Counted from the first letter of the stretch, positions 1 to 10,683 are shown. The stretch: 64,000 nt of DNA from Collimonas sp. OK242 (GCF_900107095.1 NZ_FNOR01000002.1:287697-351696); one strand, 5' to 3'. Numbers and translations: made by a program. The notes: a model not told the origin generated them from the letters alone.

Positions 1-930
1 GATGAAGGCGCCGATGATCGTGCCGAGTACGGTGCCGGTACCGCCCGACAGCGAGGTGCCGCCGATCACCACCGCGGCAATCGCATCCAGCTCGTAACCC
101 TGGCCCAGCGCCGGCTGTGCCGAATTCAGGCGCGATGCAATCAGCAGGCCGGCAATGCCGCAGATGGCGCCGCCGAAGGTATACACGGCGACCTTCCAGA
201 AATCGACATTCACGCCAGACAGGCGCAAGGCTTCTTCGTTGCTGCCCAAGGCAAAGGTATAGCGGCCGAATATGGTTTTGTTGAGCACGATGCCAGCCGC
301 AATCGCTACCAGGAACAGGATCAGCACTGCATTGGGAATCGGCAAGGCGGGAATCAAATCGCCGATCAGCGATTCCTGCGAGATGCTCGAAAATCCCGGC
401 GTGTCATTGAAATAGATCGGCTTGGTGCCAGAGATCACCAGCGACAAACCCTTGAGCAACATCATCATGCCCAGCGTCGCGATAAAAGGAGGAATCTTGA
501 ATTTGGCCACCAGCACGCCGGAAATCCAGCCGCACAAGGCGCCGAAGACGATCGCGGCGACAATCCCGACGTAGAGCGGCATCCCCCAGTAAGTAAGAAA
601 CACCCCGGCCATCACCGCGCAGAAAGTCATCAGGGTGCCCACCGACAAATCAATGCCGGCGGTGATGATGACGAAAGTACAGGCAATCGCCAGCACACCG
701 TTGACGGCGGTGGATTGCAGGATGCTCACCAGGTTGTCGACCTGCAGGAAATTCGGCGATGCAAAGCTGAAAAACACCAGCAATACCAGCAGGCTGGCAA
801 ACGCCAACAGCTTTTGCCGCGTGGCCGGATGGAATATCTTGGCCTTGAGAGAGGCGAGTGCGCCCTGTCCGTCTATGGGCGGCTTTACTTGCGACAGAGG
901 GTTCTGGATATGTGCCATGTTGGTCTTCAT
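1..930 (-). CDS. Sugar ABC transporter permease, RbsC-like (partial, runs off window)
   Basis: Reading the minus strand from the ATG at 930 gives an uninterrupted frame of 310 codons to the window edge, so the C-terminus is missing. The product is a hydrophobic ribose/xylose-type (RbsC/BPD_transp_2) inner-membrane permease: an N-terminal cytoplasmic stretch, then many membrane segments, with the family-typical stretches AGIDLSVG (near residue 95) and GGTSLSGG near the cut end. It lies 34 bases after the ATPase gene and is the sixth gene of the fucose operon. By context it imports L-fucose or a related sugar with the ATPase; the expected periplasmic binding protein is not in the window. An alternative start at 918 is possible. 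Confidence 0.9.
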   Translation of the reverse strand, partial: MKTNMAHIQNPLSQVKPPIDGQGALASLKAKIFHPATRQKLLAFASLLVLLVFFSFASPNFLQVDNLVSILQSTAVNGVLAIACTFVIITAGIDLSVGTLMTFCAVMAGVFLTYWGMPLYVGIVAAIVFGALCGWISGVLVAKFKIPPFIATLGMMMLLKGLSLVISGTKPIYFNDTPGFSSISQESLIGDLIPALPIPNAVLILFLVAIAAGIVLNKTIFGRYTFALGSNEEALRLSGVNVDFWKVAVYTFGGAICGIAGLLIASRLNSAQPALGQGYELDAIAAVVIGGTSLSGGTGTVLGTIIGAFI

Positions 931-964
931 GAATGTGAGTTATTCGGGTATTTAGCGTCGGCCA

Positions 965-2554
965 TCAAGCTATTGCAGCTTCGCGCTGGGTGGCCAGCTG
1001 CATGATCTTTTCTTGCGAAGCGTCGGCAGCGGCCAGTTCGCCGGTAATGCGGCCCTCGCACATGACCAGGATGCGATGGCTCATGCGCAGCACTTCGGGC
1101 AGCTCGGAGGAGATCATGACAATCGCTTTTCCTTGCTCCGCCAGGGTATTGAGCAGTTTGTAGATTTCGTTCTTGGCGCCGATGTCGATGCCGCGCGTAG
1201 GCTCGTCGAAGAACAAGATATCGCAATCCCGCAGCAGCCATTTGGCAATCACGATCTTCTGCTGGTTGCCGCCAGACAGCAGCCGCACCGGCTGATCGAC
1301 TGAGGGCGTCTTGATGCTCAGCTGCCGGACATAAGCCCGGGCCGTATCGCGCATCGCGGCTTGATCCAGGAACAAGCCTTGTTTAAGAAAACCGTTCATG
1401 CTGGACAAGGCGACGTTGGTCTTGACGTCAAGCCCGGTGGCCAGGCCAAAATGCTTGCGGTCCTCCGATAGATAGCCGATGCCGTGCGCCACCGCATCCC
1501 GGGGCGACTTGATCGACACCCTGGCGCCGTGCACCAGGATCTCTCCGGCATCCAGGCGGTCGGCGCCGAAAATCGCACGCGCTACTTCAGTACGCCCCGC
1601 GCCCATCAAACCGGCAAAACCCAGGATTTCACCTTTGCGCAAGGTGAAACTCACATCCTTGATAGTTGCGCCCCGTTCCAGTCCTTTGACCTGCAGCACG
1701 ATGTCGTTGCCGGATGTGTCGGGAATTTCCGGCCCGCTGTTGTCGAGCTGGCGTCCTACCATCATGCCGATGATGGTCTCCATGGAGGTAGTGGCGGTAG
1801 GAACGGTGGCGATGTACTGGCCGTCGCGCATGACCGTGACGCGGTTGGAGATTTGCCGCAATTCATCCATCTTGTGCGAGATGTAAATGATGCCGACGCC
1901 ATGCGACTGCAGTTGCCGGATGATACGGAACAGATCCTCGATTTCAGCATTGTTCAACGCCGCCGTGGGTTCATCCATGATGAGCACGCGCGAATCGAAT
2001 GACAGGGCCTTGGCGATTTCCACCATTTGCTGCTTGGCCACCGTCAATTCGCTCACCAGCGTACCTGGATCCAGATCCAGCCGCATGCGCTCGAAGATCA
2101 TCCTGGTTTGCCGGTTCAGGGCATCTTCGTCGAGAAACAAGCCAAAGCGGCCGCGTGGCTCGCGGCCGATGAAGATATTCTGAGCGGCGCTCAGGTGGTT
2201 CATCAGGTTGAGTTCCTGATGAATGATGCCGATGCCCAGCATCTGGGCGGCACGCGGACTAGGAATATCAACCGGACGCCCGTCGATACGGATTTCACCG
2301 CTGTCCTTCGGGTACACGCCTGCCAATACCTTCATCAAGGTCGATTTTCCGGCGCCGTTTTCGCCCATGAGCGCATGGACTTCTCCGCGCCGCAGATCGA
2401 AGCGGCAGTTGTCGAGCGCCAGCACGCCGGGGAAGCGCTTGGTGACATTTTCCAGGGAAATAATGGTTTCCGACGCCGAAGACGACGTCGAGTCAGCTTC
2501 GCGAGCCTGCCTATCGTCTCTGGAATTTTCTGATTGCTGCATGTCCGCTCTCAT
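965..2554 (-). CDS. Sugar ABC transporter ATP-binding protein (RbsA/MglA family)
   Basis: 529 residues, normal for the double-cassette sugar importers. Two nucleotide-binding domains follow each other: the first (about residues 30-260) has Walker [10 protein letters not shown] and Walker [11 protein letters not shown], the second (about 280-525) has the signature [15 protein letters not shown] and Walker [13 protein letters not shown]. As usual in this family the second Walker A is degenerate ([10 protein letters not shown]). It energises uptake through the permease that follows 34 bases later. The start could instead be the Met at 2542. Substrate L-fucose is inferred only from the catabolic genes upstream in the same operon. 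Confidence 0.93.
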   Translation of the reverse strand: MRADMQQSENSRDDRQAREADSTSSSASETIISLENVTKRFPGVLALDNCRFDLRRGEVHALMGENGAGKSTLMKVLAGVYPKDSGEIRIDGRPVDIPSPRAAQMLGIGIIHQELNLMNHLSAAQNIFIGREPRGRFGLFLDEDALNRQTRMIFERMRLDLDPGTLVSELTVAKQQMVEIAKALSFDSRVLIMDEPTAALNNAEIEDLFRIIRQLQSHGVGIIYISHKMDELRQISNRVTVMRDGQYIATVPTATTSMETIIGMMVGRQLDNSGPEIPDTSGNDIVLQVKGLERGATIKDVSFTLRKGEILGFAGLMGAGRTEVARAIFGADRLDAGEILVHGARVSIKSPRDAVAHGIGYLSEDRKHFGLATGLDVKTNVALSSMNGFLKQGLFLDQAAMRDTARAYVRQLSIKTPSVDQPVRLLSGGNQQKIVIAKWLLRDCDILFFDEPTRGIDIGAKNEIYKLLNTLAEQGKAIVMISSELPEVLRMSHRILVMCEGRITGELAAADASQEKIMQLATQREAAIA

Positions 2555-2643
2555 GATGCACTGCCGGCTGTATCGCCAACGGCGCTAAATCAGTCTAATC
2601 AATCTATAAAAAAGCGCTAACAAGATGCGCTATCAAGATGCAT

Positions 2644-3450
<807 letters not shown>

Positions 3451-3532
3451 TTATTTTTTTGCACTTACTCTTTATAGGCCAACTGCCGGCAATTTCCGGC
3501 TGCCTGGCTGGATGGGCCAGGTATTGCGCCTG

Positions 3533-4810
3533 CTAGCCGCGAAACTGGTATTGCTGCAGCGACTCCGGTTTCATCGTAATCGAAAATCCCGGTGCGGTTG
3601 GCGGCATGTAGCTGGCGTTCCGTATGACGCAGGGATCGACAAAATGTTCATGCAGATGATCGACGTATTCGGTCACGCGCCCTGCCTTGCTGCCGGAAAT
3701 GCATACGTAGTCGATCATCGACAGATGCTGCACATATTCGCACAAGCCGACGCCGCCGGCATGCGGGCATACCGGTAATTTGTATTTTGCCGCCATCAGC
3801 AGCACCGCCAGAATTTCATTGACGCCGCCGAGACGGCAGGAATCGATCTGCACCACATCGATCGCGCCACGCATGATGAATTGCTTGAAGATGATGCGGT
3901 TCTGGCACATCTCGCCGGTAGCAACCTTGACCGCGCCGATGCCCTCGCGAATTTTCCGGTGCCCTTCGATGTCGTCCGGGCTGGTAGGCTCTTCGATAAA
4001 CCACGGCTTGGCAAAAGCCAGCTGTCCGACCCAGTCGATCGCCTGCTCCACTTCCCACACCTGGTTGGCGTCGATCATCAATTGCCGCTCCTGGCCGATC
4101 ACCTCGCGGGCGATGGTGACCCGGCGAATGTCGTCCGCCAGGTCGCGCCCGACCTTCAGCTTGATGTGGTTGAAGCCGCTGTCAACCGCCTCCTGGCACA
4201 GCCTGCGCAATTTCTCGTCCGCGTAGCCCAGCCAGCCGGCAGAGGTGGTGTAGCAAGGGTAACCGCTTTCCTGCAGCGAACGGATCCGTTCAGCCTTGCC
4301 CGGAGCCTGCTCGCGCAGCAAAGCCAGTGCTTCTTCTGGCGTGATGCAGTCGGTCAGGTAGCGGAAATCGATGGCGCGCACCAGCTCTTCGGGAGACATG
4401 TCGGTCACCAGCTGCCACAAGGGCTTGCCTTCCGCCTTGGCCCACAGATCCCAGACCGCATTCACCACCGCGCCGGTGGCCAGGTGGATTGCCCCTTTAT
4501 CGGGACCGATCCAGCGCAATTGGCTGTCGGAGGTGATGTGGCGCCAAAAGCGCCCCATGTCTGCACTGATCCATTCCAGCTTCAAGCCGATCACCAAATG
4601 TTCCATCGCCTTGATCGCAGCACAGCATATTTCATTGCCGCGGCCGATGGTGAAGGTCAGGCCGTGGCCTTCCAGGCCCGGCTGGTCGGTTTCCAGAATG
4701 ACGTAGGCGGCGGAATAATCCGGATCCGGATTCATCGCGTCCGATCCATCCAGCATTTGCGAGGTCGGGAAGCGCACGTCCAGTACGCGTATCGATCGAA
4801 TTGTGGTCAT
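3533..4810 (-). CDS. L-fuconate dehydratase (enolase superfamily)
   Basis: 425 residues, typical for L-fuconate dehydratase, which removes water from L-fuconate to give 2-keto-3-deoxy-L-fuconate. The mandelate-racemase-type barrel shows the KxK base motif KLKVG (about residue 218-222), metal ligands in DANQVWE, EEPTSPDD and ATGEMCQN, and a C-terminal catalytic His in PHAGGVGLCEYVQH. The conserved WIGPDKGA and YTTSAGWLGY stretches are also typical of this subgroup. It starts 20 bases after the hydrolase gene, so translation is probably coupled. A 112-base gap separates it from the downstream dehydrogenase gene. Confidence 0.88.
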   Translation of the reverse strand: MTTIRSIRVLDVRFPTSQMLDGSDAMNPDPDYSAAYVILETDQPGLEGHGLTFTIGRGNEICCAAIKAMEHLVIGLKLEWISADMGRFWRHITSDSQLRWIGPDKGAIHLATGAVVNAVWDLWAKAEGKPLWQLVTDMSPEELVRAIDFRYLTDCITPEEALALLREQAPGKAERIRSLQESGYPCYTTSAGWLGYADEKLRRLCQEAVDSGFNHIKLKVGRDLADDIRRVTIAREVIGQERQLMIDANQVWEVEQAIDWVGQLAFAKPWFIEEPTSPDDIEGHRKIREGIGAVKVATGEMCQNRIIFKQFIMRGAIDVVQIDSCRLGGVNEILAVLLMAAKYKLPVCPHAGGVGLCEYVQHLSMIDYVCISGSKAGRVTEYVDHLHEHFVDPCVIRNASYMPPTAPGFSITMKPESLQQYQFRG

Positions 4811-4830
4811 CGTGTTTCTCTTTTTCTAAT

Positions 4831-5685
4831 TCAAAGTGAGATGGTGCGTTGGCGCTGCTCGCCCAGGCCGTCGATCCCGAGCCGCATCACCTGGCCGGCG
4901 CGCAGATAGACCGGCGGCTTTTGCCCGAGGCCGACACCCGGCGGCGTCCCGGTGGAAATCACATCGCCTGCCTGCAAACTCATGAAGCGGCTCAGATAAC
5001 TGACCAGCGCCGGGACCTGGAATACCATGGTCGAGGTATTGCCGTTCTGATAGCGATGGCCGTCCACTTCCAGCCATAGGTTGAGTGCGTGCGGATCCGC
5101 CACCTCGTCGGCGGTCACCAGCCACGGTCCGAGCGGGCCGAAAGTGTCGCAGCCCTTGCCCTTGTCCCAGGTGCCGCCCAGTTCGAGCTGGTATTTACGC
5201 TCGGAGACGTCGTTGATCACGCAATAGCCGGCGACATGCTTGAGCGCATCGGCTTCATCGATATACCGCCCGCCGGTGCCGATCACCACGCCGAGTTCCA
5301 CTTCCCAATCGGTCTTCAAGGAACCGCGCGGAATTTCGACGTCGTCGTCCGGGCCGCAGATGGCGCTGGTCCATTTATTGAACACCACCGGCTCCGCCGG
5401 CACGTCCATGCCGGATTCGGCGGCATGATCGGAGTAATTCAAACCGATGCAGATAAATTTGCCGACGGCGCCCACGCATGGCCCCAGACGCAGGTCTTGC
5501 TGCGGCGTGCCGGCAACCAGCGGCAGGCTATCCAGGTCCAAGGCGCGCAATTTGTCCAGTTCTTGCGGCAGCAGGTAGCGGCCGGCAATATCCGCGATCA
5601 CACCGGACAAATCGCGTACGCGCCCCTGTGCATCCAGCACACCGGGCTTTTCCTGGCCTTTCTGGCCGTATCTCAACAATTTCAT
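4831..5685 (-). CDS. Fumarylacetoacetate hydrolase family protein, probable 2,4-diketo-3-deoxy-L-fuconate hydrolase
   Basis: 284 residues, standard length for the FAH superfamily. A short N-terminal domain is followed by the catalytic fold with GLNYSDHAAESG, metal ligands in DWEVELGVVIG, and the C-terminal STGTPPGVGLGQKPP loop. In the non-phosphorylating fucose route this enzyme cleaves 2,4-diketo-3-deoxy-L-fuconate to pyruvate and L-lactate. The assignment to this substrate follows from its place between the 2-keto-3-deoxy-fuconate dehydrogenase and the dehydratase. The family is often annotated as ureidoglycolate lyase, which the context does not support. Confidence 0.85.
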   Translation of the reverse strand: MKLLRYGQKGQEKPGVLDAQGRVRDLSGVIADIAGRYLLPQELDKLRALDLDSLPLVAGTPQQDLRLGPCVGAVGKFICIGLNYSDHAAESGMDVPAEPVVFNKWTSAICGPDDDVEIPRGSLKTDWEVELGVVIGTGGRYIDEADALKHVAGYCVINDVSERKYQLELGGTWDKGKGCDTFGPLGPWLVTADEVADPHALNLWLEVDGHRYQNGNTSTMVFQVPALVSYLSRFMSLQAGDVISTGTPPGVGLGQKPPVYLRAGQVMRLGIDGLGEQRQRTISL

Positions 5686-5732
5686 GGGTTCGCTTTCACA
5701 GTTAACGAGGTCGTATTCATTCTTGATTGGTA

Positions 5733-6497
5733 TCAGTTCGACCAGCCGCCATCGACGAGATGAATGGTGCCGGTGGTAAACGCCGATTCATCAGAAGCCA
5801 GGTATAGCGCCAGGGCGGCGATTTCTTCGGCCTTGCCTACTCTTCCCATCGGCTGGCGGGCGACGAAAGCGGCCCGGACTGCGGCAATATCGACGCCTTG
5901 CTGGCGCGCCTGCTCCTGGATCCGCGCTTCCAATGAAGGCGACTCCACGGTGCCCGGACATATCGCATTGCATCTGATGCCCCGGGTGACGAAATCTGCG
6001 GCGACGGCCTTGGTCAAGCCGATGACCGCCGCCTTGGTGGTGCCATAGGCGAAGCGGTTGGGTACGCCTTTCACGCTGGATGCAGCCGACGCCATATTGA
6101 TGATGGAAGCGCCGCCTTGCGCCAGCATTCCCGGCAGCAGCGCGCGAATCAGGCGGTACATGGAGGAAACGTTGATATCCCAGGAAAACTGCCAGTCCTG
6201 TTCCGTGCAATCCAGGATGCTGCCGTGATGGACATAACCGGCGCAATTGAACAGCACGTCGAAATGCGCACCTGTTTGCGCCAGTGCGGCCACCGCCTTG
6301 GCGTCGGTGACGTCAAGATGCTGTGTGACCAATGCGACGCCGTCAGCGCGGGCCAGCGCGGCAGTTTCGTCCAATGTGCTCTGATTGATGTCGGTAGCCA
6401 ATACCTGCGCGCCCTCTTTGGCAAACATCAAGGCGCTGGCGCGCCCTATGCCTTGCCCGGCCGCAGTCACCAAAATGCGCTTTCCTTGTAATCTCAT
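5733..6497 (-). CDS. SDR-family 2-keto-3-deoxy-L-fuconate dehydrogenase (probable)
   Basis: The frame is open further upstream, but the ATG at 6497 is preceded by a clear GGAGG and starts directly with the SDR fold (MRLQGKRILVTAAGQGIGRAS), giving 254 residues. Cofactor motif AAGQGIG, NCAG near residue 82, NMASAASS and catalytic YGTTK, and a C-terminal TTGTIHLVDGG are all visible. It resembles the BDH2/DHRS6-like branch used to oxidise 2-keto-3-deoxy-L-fuconate to the 2,4-diketo acid. It is the first gene of the fucose operon; the FadR-type palindrome at 6564-6578 lies 67 bases upstream of its start. Confidence 0.85.
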   Translation of the reverse strand: MRLQGKRILVTAAGQGIGRASALMFAKEGAQVLATDINQSTLDETAALARADGVALVTQHLDVTDAKAVAALAQTGAHFDVLFNCAGYVHHGSILDCTEQDWQFSWDINVSSMYRLIRALLPGMLAQGGASIINMASAASSVKGVPNRFAYGTTKAAVIGLTKAVAADFVTRGIRCNAICPGTVESPSLEARIQEQARQQGVDIAAVRAAFVARQPMGRVGKAEEIAALALYLASDESAFTTGTIHLVDGGWSN

Positions 6498-6563
6498 TAA
6501 AGCTGCCTCCAAATTGTTTTTCAGAAACCCGGATGATCTCTGTCGAGATCGGTCCATAGGTCC

Positions 6564-6578
6564 ATTGGTTGGACCAAT
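6564..6578. promoter_or_regulatory. FadR/GntR-type operator palindrome at the head of the fucose operon
   Basis: A perfect 6-base inverted repeat, ATTGGT and ACCAAT separated by TGG. Its core fits the TNGTNNNACNA consensus known for FadR-subfamily GntR regulators. Partial copies of the half-site (GGTCCA) occur just to the left. It lies between the divergent SDR and CPBP-protease genes, at the right distance to overlap the operon promoter. The regulator is not encoded in this window. Confidence 0.6.
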
Positions 6579-6763
6579 AATAAAGGTTAAATTTTGGCTT
6601 TGCAACAAAATAATTGCGCGCCATCTCCAGAATGCGCCGCAATCCAACTCAAGACCACGCCAGCACGCAACATTGCGTTTGGGCAATACTGTGCCACAAT
6701 ATACGGCAAATAATGAAGGCACAAGCTTCCCACCGAGGCGCTAACCGATCCCGATCCGCTATC

Positions 6764-7543
6764 ATGACCAATACCACTGCCCTGGCGCCTGGCCGCCCGT
6801 TATTTCAAATCACCGGATTCCAGTTCCGTCTCTGGCCGGTTGTCCTGGCCGCCATCCTGATGCAAGCCATGCTATGGCCTGGCCGCGAAGGCGCACGCTG
6901 GCTGTTCAAGCACGGGGCGGACTTCTTTCATCATCAGATCTGGGCGTTTGTTGCGCTGGCAGAGCTGTTCCAGATCGCGGCAGGGCTGGCCGCCATCCTG
7001 CTGATGCGGCGCTGGTTGCCGCAGGCAGATGCCAACCTGCGCTGGCCGCCGGCCCGCAGCTATGTCGGCCTGGCCCTGCTGATCGGCGCCGGCATGGCCG
7101 CGATCATGCTGGTTGCCGATTATTGGCCTCAACTAATCACTCGCACGGCGCCCAAAAATGACTATGAAATGACAGCGGCCGGTATCCCGGGATGGCTGGC
7201 AGTGATGTTCGCCGCCGGGCCCAATGAAGAGATCATTTTCCGCGGGGTGCTGGTGGGCATGCTGACGGTGCTGGTGCCCGGGCGTGTGCGTCTGGGCCGG
7301 TTCGAAATTCCGGTTTCGGGCGTGATCGTCAGCCTGCTGTTCGGCGCGGCGCACTATGGCAGCTTCTTCAACGACCCGCTGTATCAGGCAATCGCCCAGC
7401 AACTCTACGCCTTTGCCTTTGGATTGACCTATGTTTGGCTGATGGAAAGTTCACGCAGCCTGCTCGCGCCTATGATCGCCCACGGCGTTGGCGACCTGCT
7501 GGAAGTGGCCGCGGTGATGCTGCTTTCGGTGGTTTGGACCTAA
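6764..7543 (+). CDS. CPBP-family intramembrane metalloprotease
   Basis: 259 residues from the ATG at 6764 (MTNTTALAPG...); the frame is open upstream, with another possible ATG at 6713. About seven hydrophobic segments. The CAAX-protease/bacteriocin-processing (CPBP, Abi) motifs are present in order: EEIIFRG (motif 1, two Glu and Arg), FGAAHYGSFF (motif 2, His) and a C-terminal HGVGDLLE (motif 3). Such proteins are membrane-embedded peptidases; the substrate cannot be told. The gene is divergent from the fucose operon across a 266-base region and has no obvious functional partner. Confidence 0.82.
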   Translation: MTNTTALAPGRPLFQITGFQFRLWPVVLAAILMQAMLWPGREGARWLFKHGADFFHHQIWAFVALAELFQIAAGLAAILLMRRWLPQADANLRWPPARSYVGLALLIGAGMAAIMLVADYWPQLITRTAPKNDYEMTAAGIPGWLAVMFAAGPNEEIIFRGVLVGMLTVLVPGRVRLGRFEIPVSGVIVSLLFGAAHYGSFFNDPLYQAIAQQLYAFAFGLTYVWLMESSRSLLAPMIAHGVGDLLEVAAVMLLSVVWT

Positions 7544-7770
7544 GTGCGGCACCTTCAAAGCGTTCCAGCCCATCATTGAGAGCAAAACAAAGCCTGGAAA
7601 GCAGCCAACGGCTGCCCGCTCGGTCATGCTTTAGCTTAACTGGCATTTCCCCCATATTTTACATATCCTTTAATCAGGATAAAGCCAGTCTCGCCATAGG
7701 AAACGAGATTGAAAATATGCCTGTCCAGACAGTCTTGTTGTGTCGGGAAACCAAACTCACGGAGACAAAA

Positions 7771-8208
7771 ATGTTCAAGCATCTTCTATTACCGACAGAT
7801 GGTTCGGCAGCCTCCGAAGCTGCGATTCGGCAAAGCATTCTGTTCGCCAAAGAGACCGGCGCCACGGTAACCGGCGTGCATGTGATCCCGGAATATCATG
7901 TATTCAGCCGCCACCTGCTGACGCTGACCGAGACCAAGGAACAATTCGACAAGGAAGGCATAGCGCAAGCCGACAAATTCCTTGACGCGATAAAGCGGGC
8001 CGCACAAGAAGCCGGGGTTCCATGCGACACGGAATATGTGGTCAGCGACCATCCTTATGAAGCCATCCTCAAAATGGCTGAAGACAAGGGATGCGACATG
8101 ATCACCATGGCTTCGCATGGCAGGAAAGGCATGCGCGGGATCCTGGCCGGCAGCGAGACCCAGAAAGTGCTGACCCATGGCAAGAAACCGGTTCTGGTAT
8201 TTCGCTAA
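7771..8208 (+). CDS. Universal stress protein (UspA family)
   Basis: The start at 7771 (MFKHLLLPTDGS) is preceded by GGAGA and begins the Usp fold; the longer frame reaching back to 7435 is not protein-like before this point. 145 residues, usual length. The nucleotide-binding stretch SHGRKGMRGILAGSETQKVL near the C-terminus has the glycine spacing of ATP-binding Usp proteins, and the N-terminal Asp of LLPTDGS is present. It is a cytoplasmic stress protein. The phosphoribosyltransferase gene follows 51 bases later in the same direction, so the two may be co-transcribed. Confidence 0.93.
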   Translation: MFKHLLLPTDGSAASEAAIRQSILFAKETGATVTGVHVIPEYHVFSRHLLTLTETKEQFDKEGIAQADKFLDAIKRAAQEAGVPCDTEYVVSDHPYEAILKMAEDKGCDMITMASHGRKGMRGILAGSETQKVLTHGKKPVLVFR

Positions 8209-8259
8209 GGACTAAGGTTGTAAGGCGCCCCCTATAAGGGATGGAAAAACGGACGAAAA

Positions 8260-8928
8260 ATGGATAGGCCGCATATTTTTGCAAATCGGACAGAAGCAGC
8301 GGAAATCCTTGCTGTTCATTTACGTGAATACAAAGGGCGCCAGCCATTGATACTTGCCATTCCCCGTGGCGCAGTCCCTATGGGAAAAGTGATCGCCGAT
8401 TTGCTGCTTGGAGAGCTGGACATTGTGCTGGTGCATAAACTTGGCGCGCCTTTGAATCGGGAACGCGCGATCGGCGCCATCGACGAAACCGGCTGGACTT
8501 ATGTCCTTCCTTTTTCCGAAGAATTTGGCGAAACAGAAGCTTACCTAAAAGAAGAAAAGTCGCGCCAACTCCAGGCGCTAAGACAGCGCCGCAGGCAATA
8601 CACGCCATTCAGGCAGGCGATCTCTCCGCGCGGTCGCACTGCCATTATCGTTGACGATGGGGTGGCGACCGGCGCGACCATGATTGCCGCATTACATGCA
8701 GTCCGGCAAAAACAACCTGCCGAGCTGATCTGCGCGGTGCCTGTGGCAGCGTCCGAAAGCCTCGAACAAATCAGGCCGTTGGCCGACAAGGTGTGTTGCC
8801 TCCATTCCTCCGCAAACTTCTTTGCAGTCCAGCAATTCTATCGAGATTATCGTCAAGTCGAAGATGACGAAGTGATCAGCATACTTTCGTCGAAACGCAG
8901 CGGTGAAAAATCCGAATCCGGCAATTAG
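8260..8928 (+). CDS. Type I phosphoribosyltransferase family protein
   Basis: 222 residues. The PRPP-binding motif IIVDDGVATGATMIAAL (about residues 128-144) is complete with two acidic residues followed by the ATGAT loop. The N-terminal LAIPRGAVPMGKVIADLL is typical of the family often annotated as predicted phosphoribosyltransferase and commonly found near stress genes. The natural base substrate is unknown. Co-orientation and short spacing with the universal stress protein suggest a shared stress role (inference). Confidence 0.88.
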   Translation: MDRPHIFANRTEAAEILAVHLREYKGRQPLILAIPRGAVPMGKVIADLLLGELDIVLVHKLGAPLNRERAIGAIDETGWTYVLPFSEEFGETEAYLKEEKSRQLQALRQRRRQYTPFRQAISPRGRTAIIVDDGVATGATMIAALHAVRQKQPAELICAVPVAASESLEQIRPLADKVCCLHSSANFFAVQQFYRDYRQVEDDEVISILSSKRSGEKSESGN

Positions 8929-9156
8929 CTCCAGACCAGCAACCCAGATCGCGGCCCCGCAAATTGTTACCCGATAGAAACCCTAAACGCGGCAACGGAA
9001 TACCGCACCGCAAGCTTGGCAATCTAGCAAATACGGCGCTATGGTTTAGCTAAGTCTCGATATTCAGACTGTCCGCAGCGTTTCATTTAAATCCATCCGC
9101 TTGCCAGCTTGCCTGGTTGCCCTGAACACACATTGATTAGCAAAATAGGAAGCCGC

Positions 9157-9915
9157 ATGAATTCAACTGCTGCACATCGTTTGAGCAAAGTGCCCGAAGT
9201 GACCTTGATCTTCTGGATCATCAAAATAGCCGCCACGACACTGGGTGAAAGCGGTGGCGACGCCGTGTCCATGTCGATGAACCTGGGTTACCTGGTGGCG
9301 ACAGCTATTTTCGCCGCAATCTTTCTGGCCGCCGTGTTTGCCCAAATCAAGGCGAAGCAATTTCACCCTGCTCTCTATTGGGCAACCATCATTGCCACCA
9401 CAACAGTCGGGACCACCCTGGCCGATTTTGCGGACCGTTCGCTTGGCATCGGCTATGCGGGAGGAAGTTCGCTGCTGCTCATCTTGCTGATGGGCTCGTT
9501 GGCCATCTGGTATCGCTCGCTCGGCTCGATCTCGGTCGACACCGTCAACTCGCCCAAGGCCGAGATGTTCTATTGGCTGACCATCATGTTTTCCCAAACC
9601 TTGGGTACGGCGCTGGGCGATTGGACCGCTGATACCGCCGGCCTCGGCTATACCGGCGCCGCGCTGGTTTTCGGCGGCCTGCTGGCGCTGCTGGTTGCCG
9701 CCTACTACCGGACCGCCATATCGCGCACCGCCTTGTTCTGGGGCGCATTCATTCTCACGCGCCCGCTCGGCGCTGTGGTCGGCGATTTCCTTGATAAACC
9801 GCTCAACGCCGGCGGCCTGGCGTTAAGCCGCTACTCCGCTTCGCTGGCGTTGTTCGCATTCATTCTGACCTGCATATTGTTTTTCCGGCAAAAACCCGCA
9901 AAACAAGGTCATTAA
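9157..9915 (+). CDS. COG4705-type integral membrane protein
   Basis: 252 residues from the ATG at 9157, which has AGGA six bases upstream. Internally repeated membrane protein: each repeat carries a short Thr/Gly/Asp-rich motif between helices (TTLGESGGDAVS, TTTVGTTLADFADRS, SQTLGTALGDWTAD, TRPLGAVVGDFLDKP), so about four tandem two-helix units can be seen. This pattern is that of the COG4705 'uncharacterized membrane-anchored protein' family, whose function is not established. It stands alone, with a terminator directly downstream. Confidence 0.85.
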   Translation: MNSTAAHRLSKVPEVTLIFWIIKIAATTLGESGGDAVSMSMNLGYLVATAIFAAIFLAAVFAQIKAKQFHPALYWATIIATTTVGTTLADFADRSLGIGYAGGSSLLLILLMGSLAIWYRSLGSISVDTVNSPKAEMFYWLTIMFSQTLGTALGDWTADTAGLGYTGAALVFGGLLALLVAAYYRTAISRTALFWGAFILTRPLGAVVGDFLDKPLNAGGLALSRYSASLALFAFILTCILFFRQKPAKQGH

Positions 9916-9948
9916 GGCAGGATTATTCACACAAGGCCTCGGGATGGC

Positions 9949-9978
9949 GGCGCGCTCTGTGCCGGCGCCCTCTTTTTT
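9949..9978 (+). terminator. Intrinsic terminator after the COG4705 gene
   Basis: Stem GGCGC / GCGCC with an 11-base loop, followed by CTCTTTTTT. It is placed 33 bases after the stop at 9915 and before the tetR promoter. Confidence 0.7.
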
Positions 9979-10002
9979 GCTGCGTCAAAATTAGCCTGGA
10001 CA

Positions 10003-10022
10003 TTTCGCACGGCAGTGCTAAA
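10003..10022. promoter_or_regulatory. Operator-like palindrome in the tetR promoter
   Basis: TTTCGCAC, four bases, then GTGCTAAA: a GCAC-N4-GTGC inverted repeat ten bases before the TetR start codon. The same arrangement (TTTCGCAC-N4-GTGCGA) recurs at 10684-10705, which suggests one repressor binding both sites. Confidence 0.55.
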
Positions 10023-10031
10023 CTGCGGCAC

Positions 10032-10640
10032 ATGGATACCCATACCGAAAAAAGCGAACTCACCCTGGCAGCCATTGTCGATACGGCATTGGATATGGTT
10101 GCCGCGCAGGGGCTGGAAAGCCTCTCTCTGGGTGAAGTCGCAAAACGGCTAGGCATCAGCAAAAGCGGCGTATTCTCGCGCGTCGGTTCACGCGAAGCCT
10201 TGCATGAAGCGGTGCTAAATGAATTCGACCGGCGTTTTGCCGCCGACGTGTTCGAACCCGCGATGACGCAGCCGCGCGGCCTGCCCCGCCTCAACGCGCT
10301 GGTGATGAACTGGATCTCGCGCGCCTGCAACGTCACCGGCTGCATCTATGTCGCGGGGGCTTTTGAATACGACGATGTTGACAGCCCGATGCGCGAGCGG
10401 CTGCAACATAATGTATTGCGATGGCGTGCAATATTGCGCCGCTGTGTCATCCAAGCGCTGGATGCCGGCCATCTGCGGCCCGATACCGATCCAGAGCAAC
10501 TGGTATTCGAAATCTACAGCCTGATGGTCGGCCTGATGCACGACGCCCGTTTTCTGCGCGATCCCAAGGCGCAGGACAGAGTACGCAATGCCTATGAACG
10601 CCTGACCTCGACCTATCGCAGTTTCAACTATCACGCATAA
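10032..10640 (+). CDS. TetR-family transcriptional regulator
   Basis: 202 residues. The N-terminal helix-turn-helix is clear at about residues 28-48 (LSLGEVAKRLGISKSGVFSRVGSREALHEAVL), and the C-terminal ligand domain resembles the TetR_C type common near hydrolases (MARFLRDP-like MHDARFLRDPKAQDRV end). A palindrome sits directly before its start codon and is repeated upstream of the next transcription unit, so it probably represses itself and the small ORF/alpha-beta hydrolase genes that follow. The inducing ligand is unknown. Confidence 0.92.
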   Translation: MDTHTEKSELTLAAIVDTALDMVAAQGLESLSLGEVAKRLGISKSGVFSRVGSREALHEAVLNEFDRRFAADVFEPAMTQPRGLPRLNALVMNWISRACNVTGCIYVAGAFEYDDVDSPMRERLQHNVLRWRAILRRCVIQALDAGHLRPDTDPEQLVFEIYSLMVGLMHDARFLRDPKAQDRVRNAYERLTSTYRSFNYHA

Positions 10641-10683
10641 ACAAAGCCATGGCTGCATCGGATAGGCGATTTTATCAAACAAA

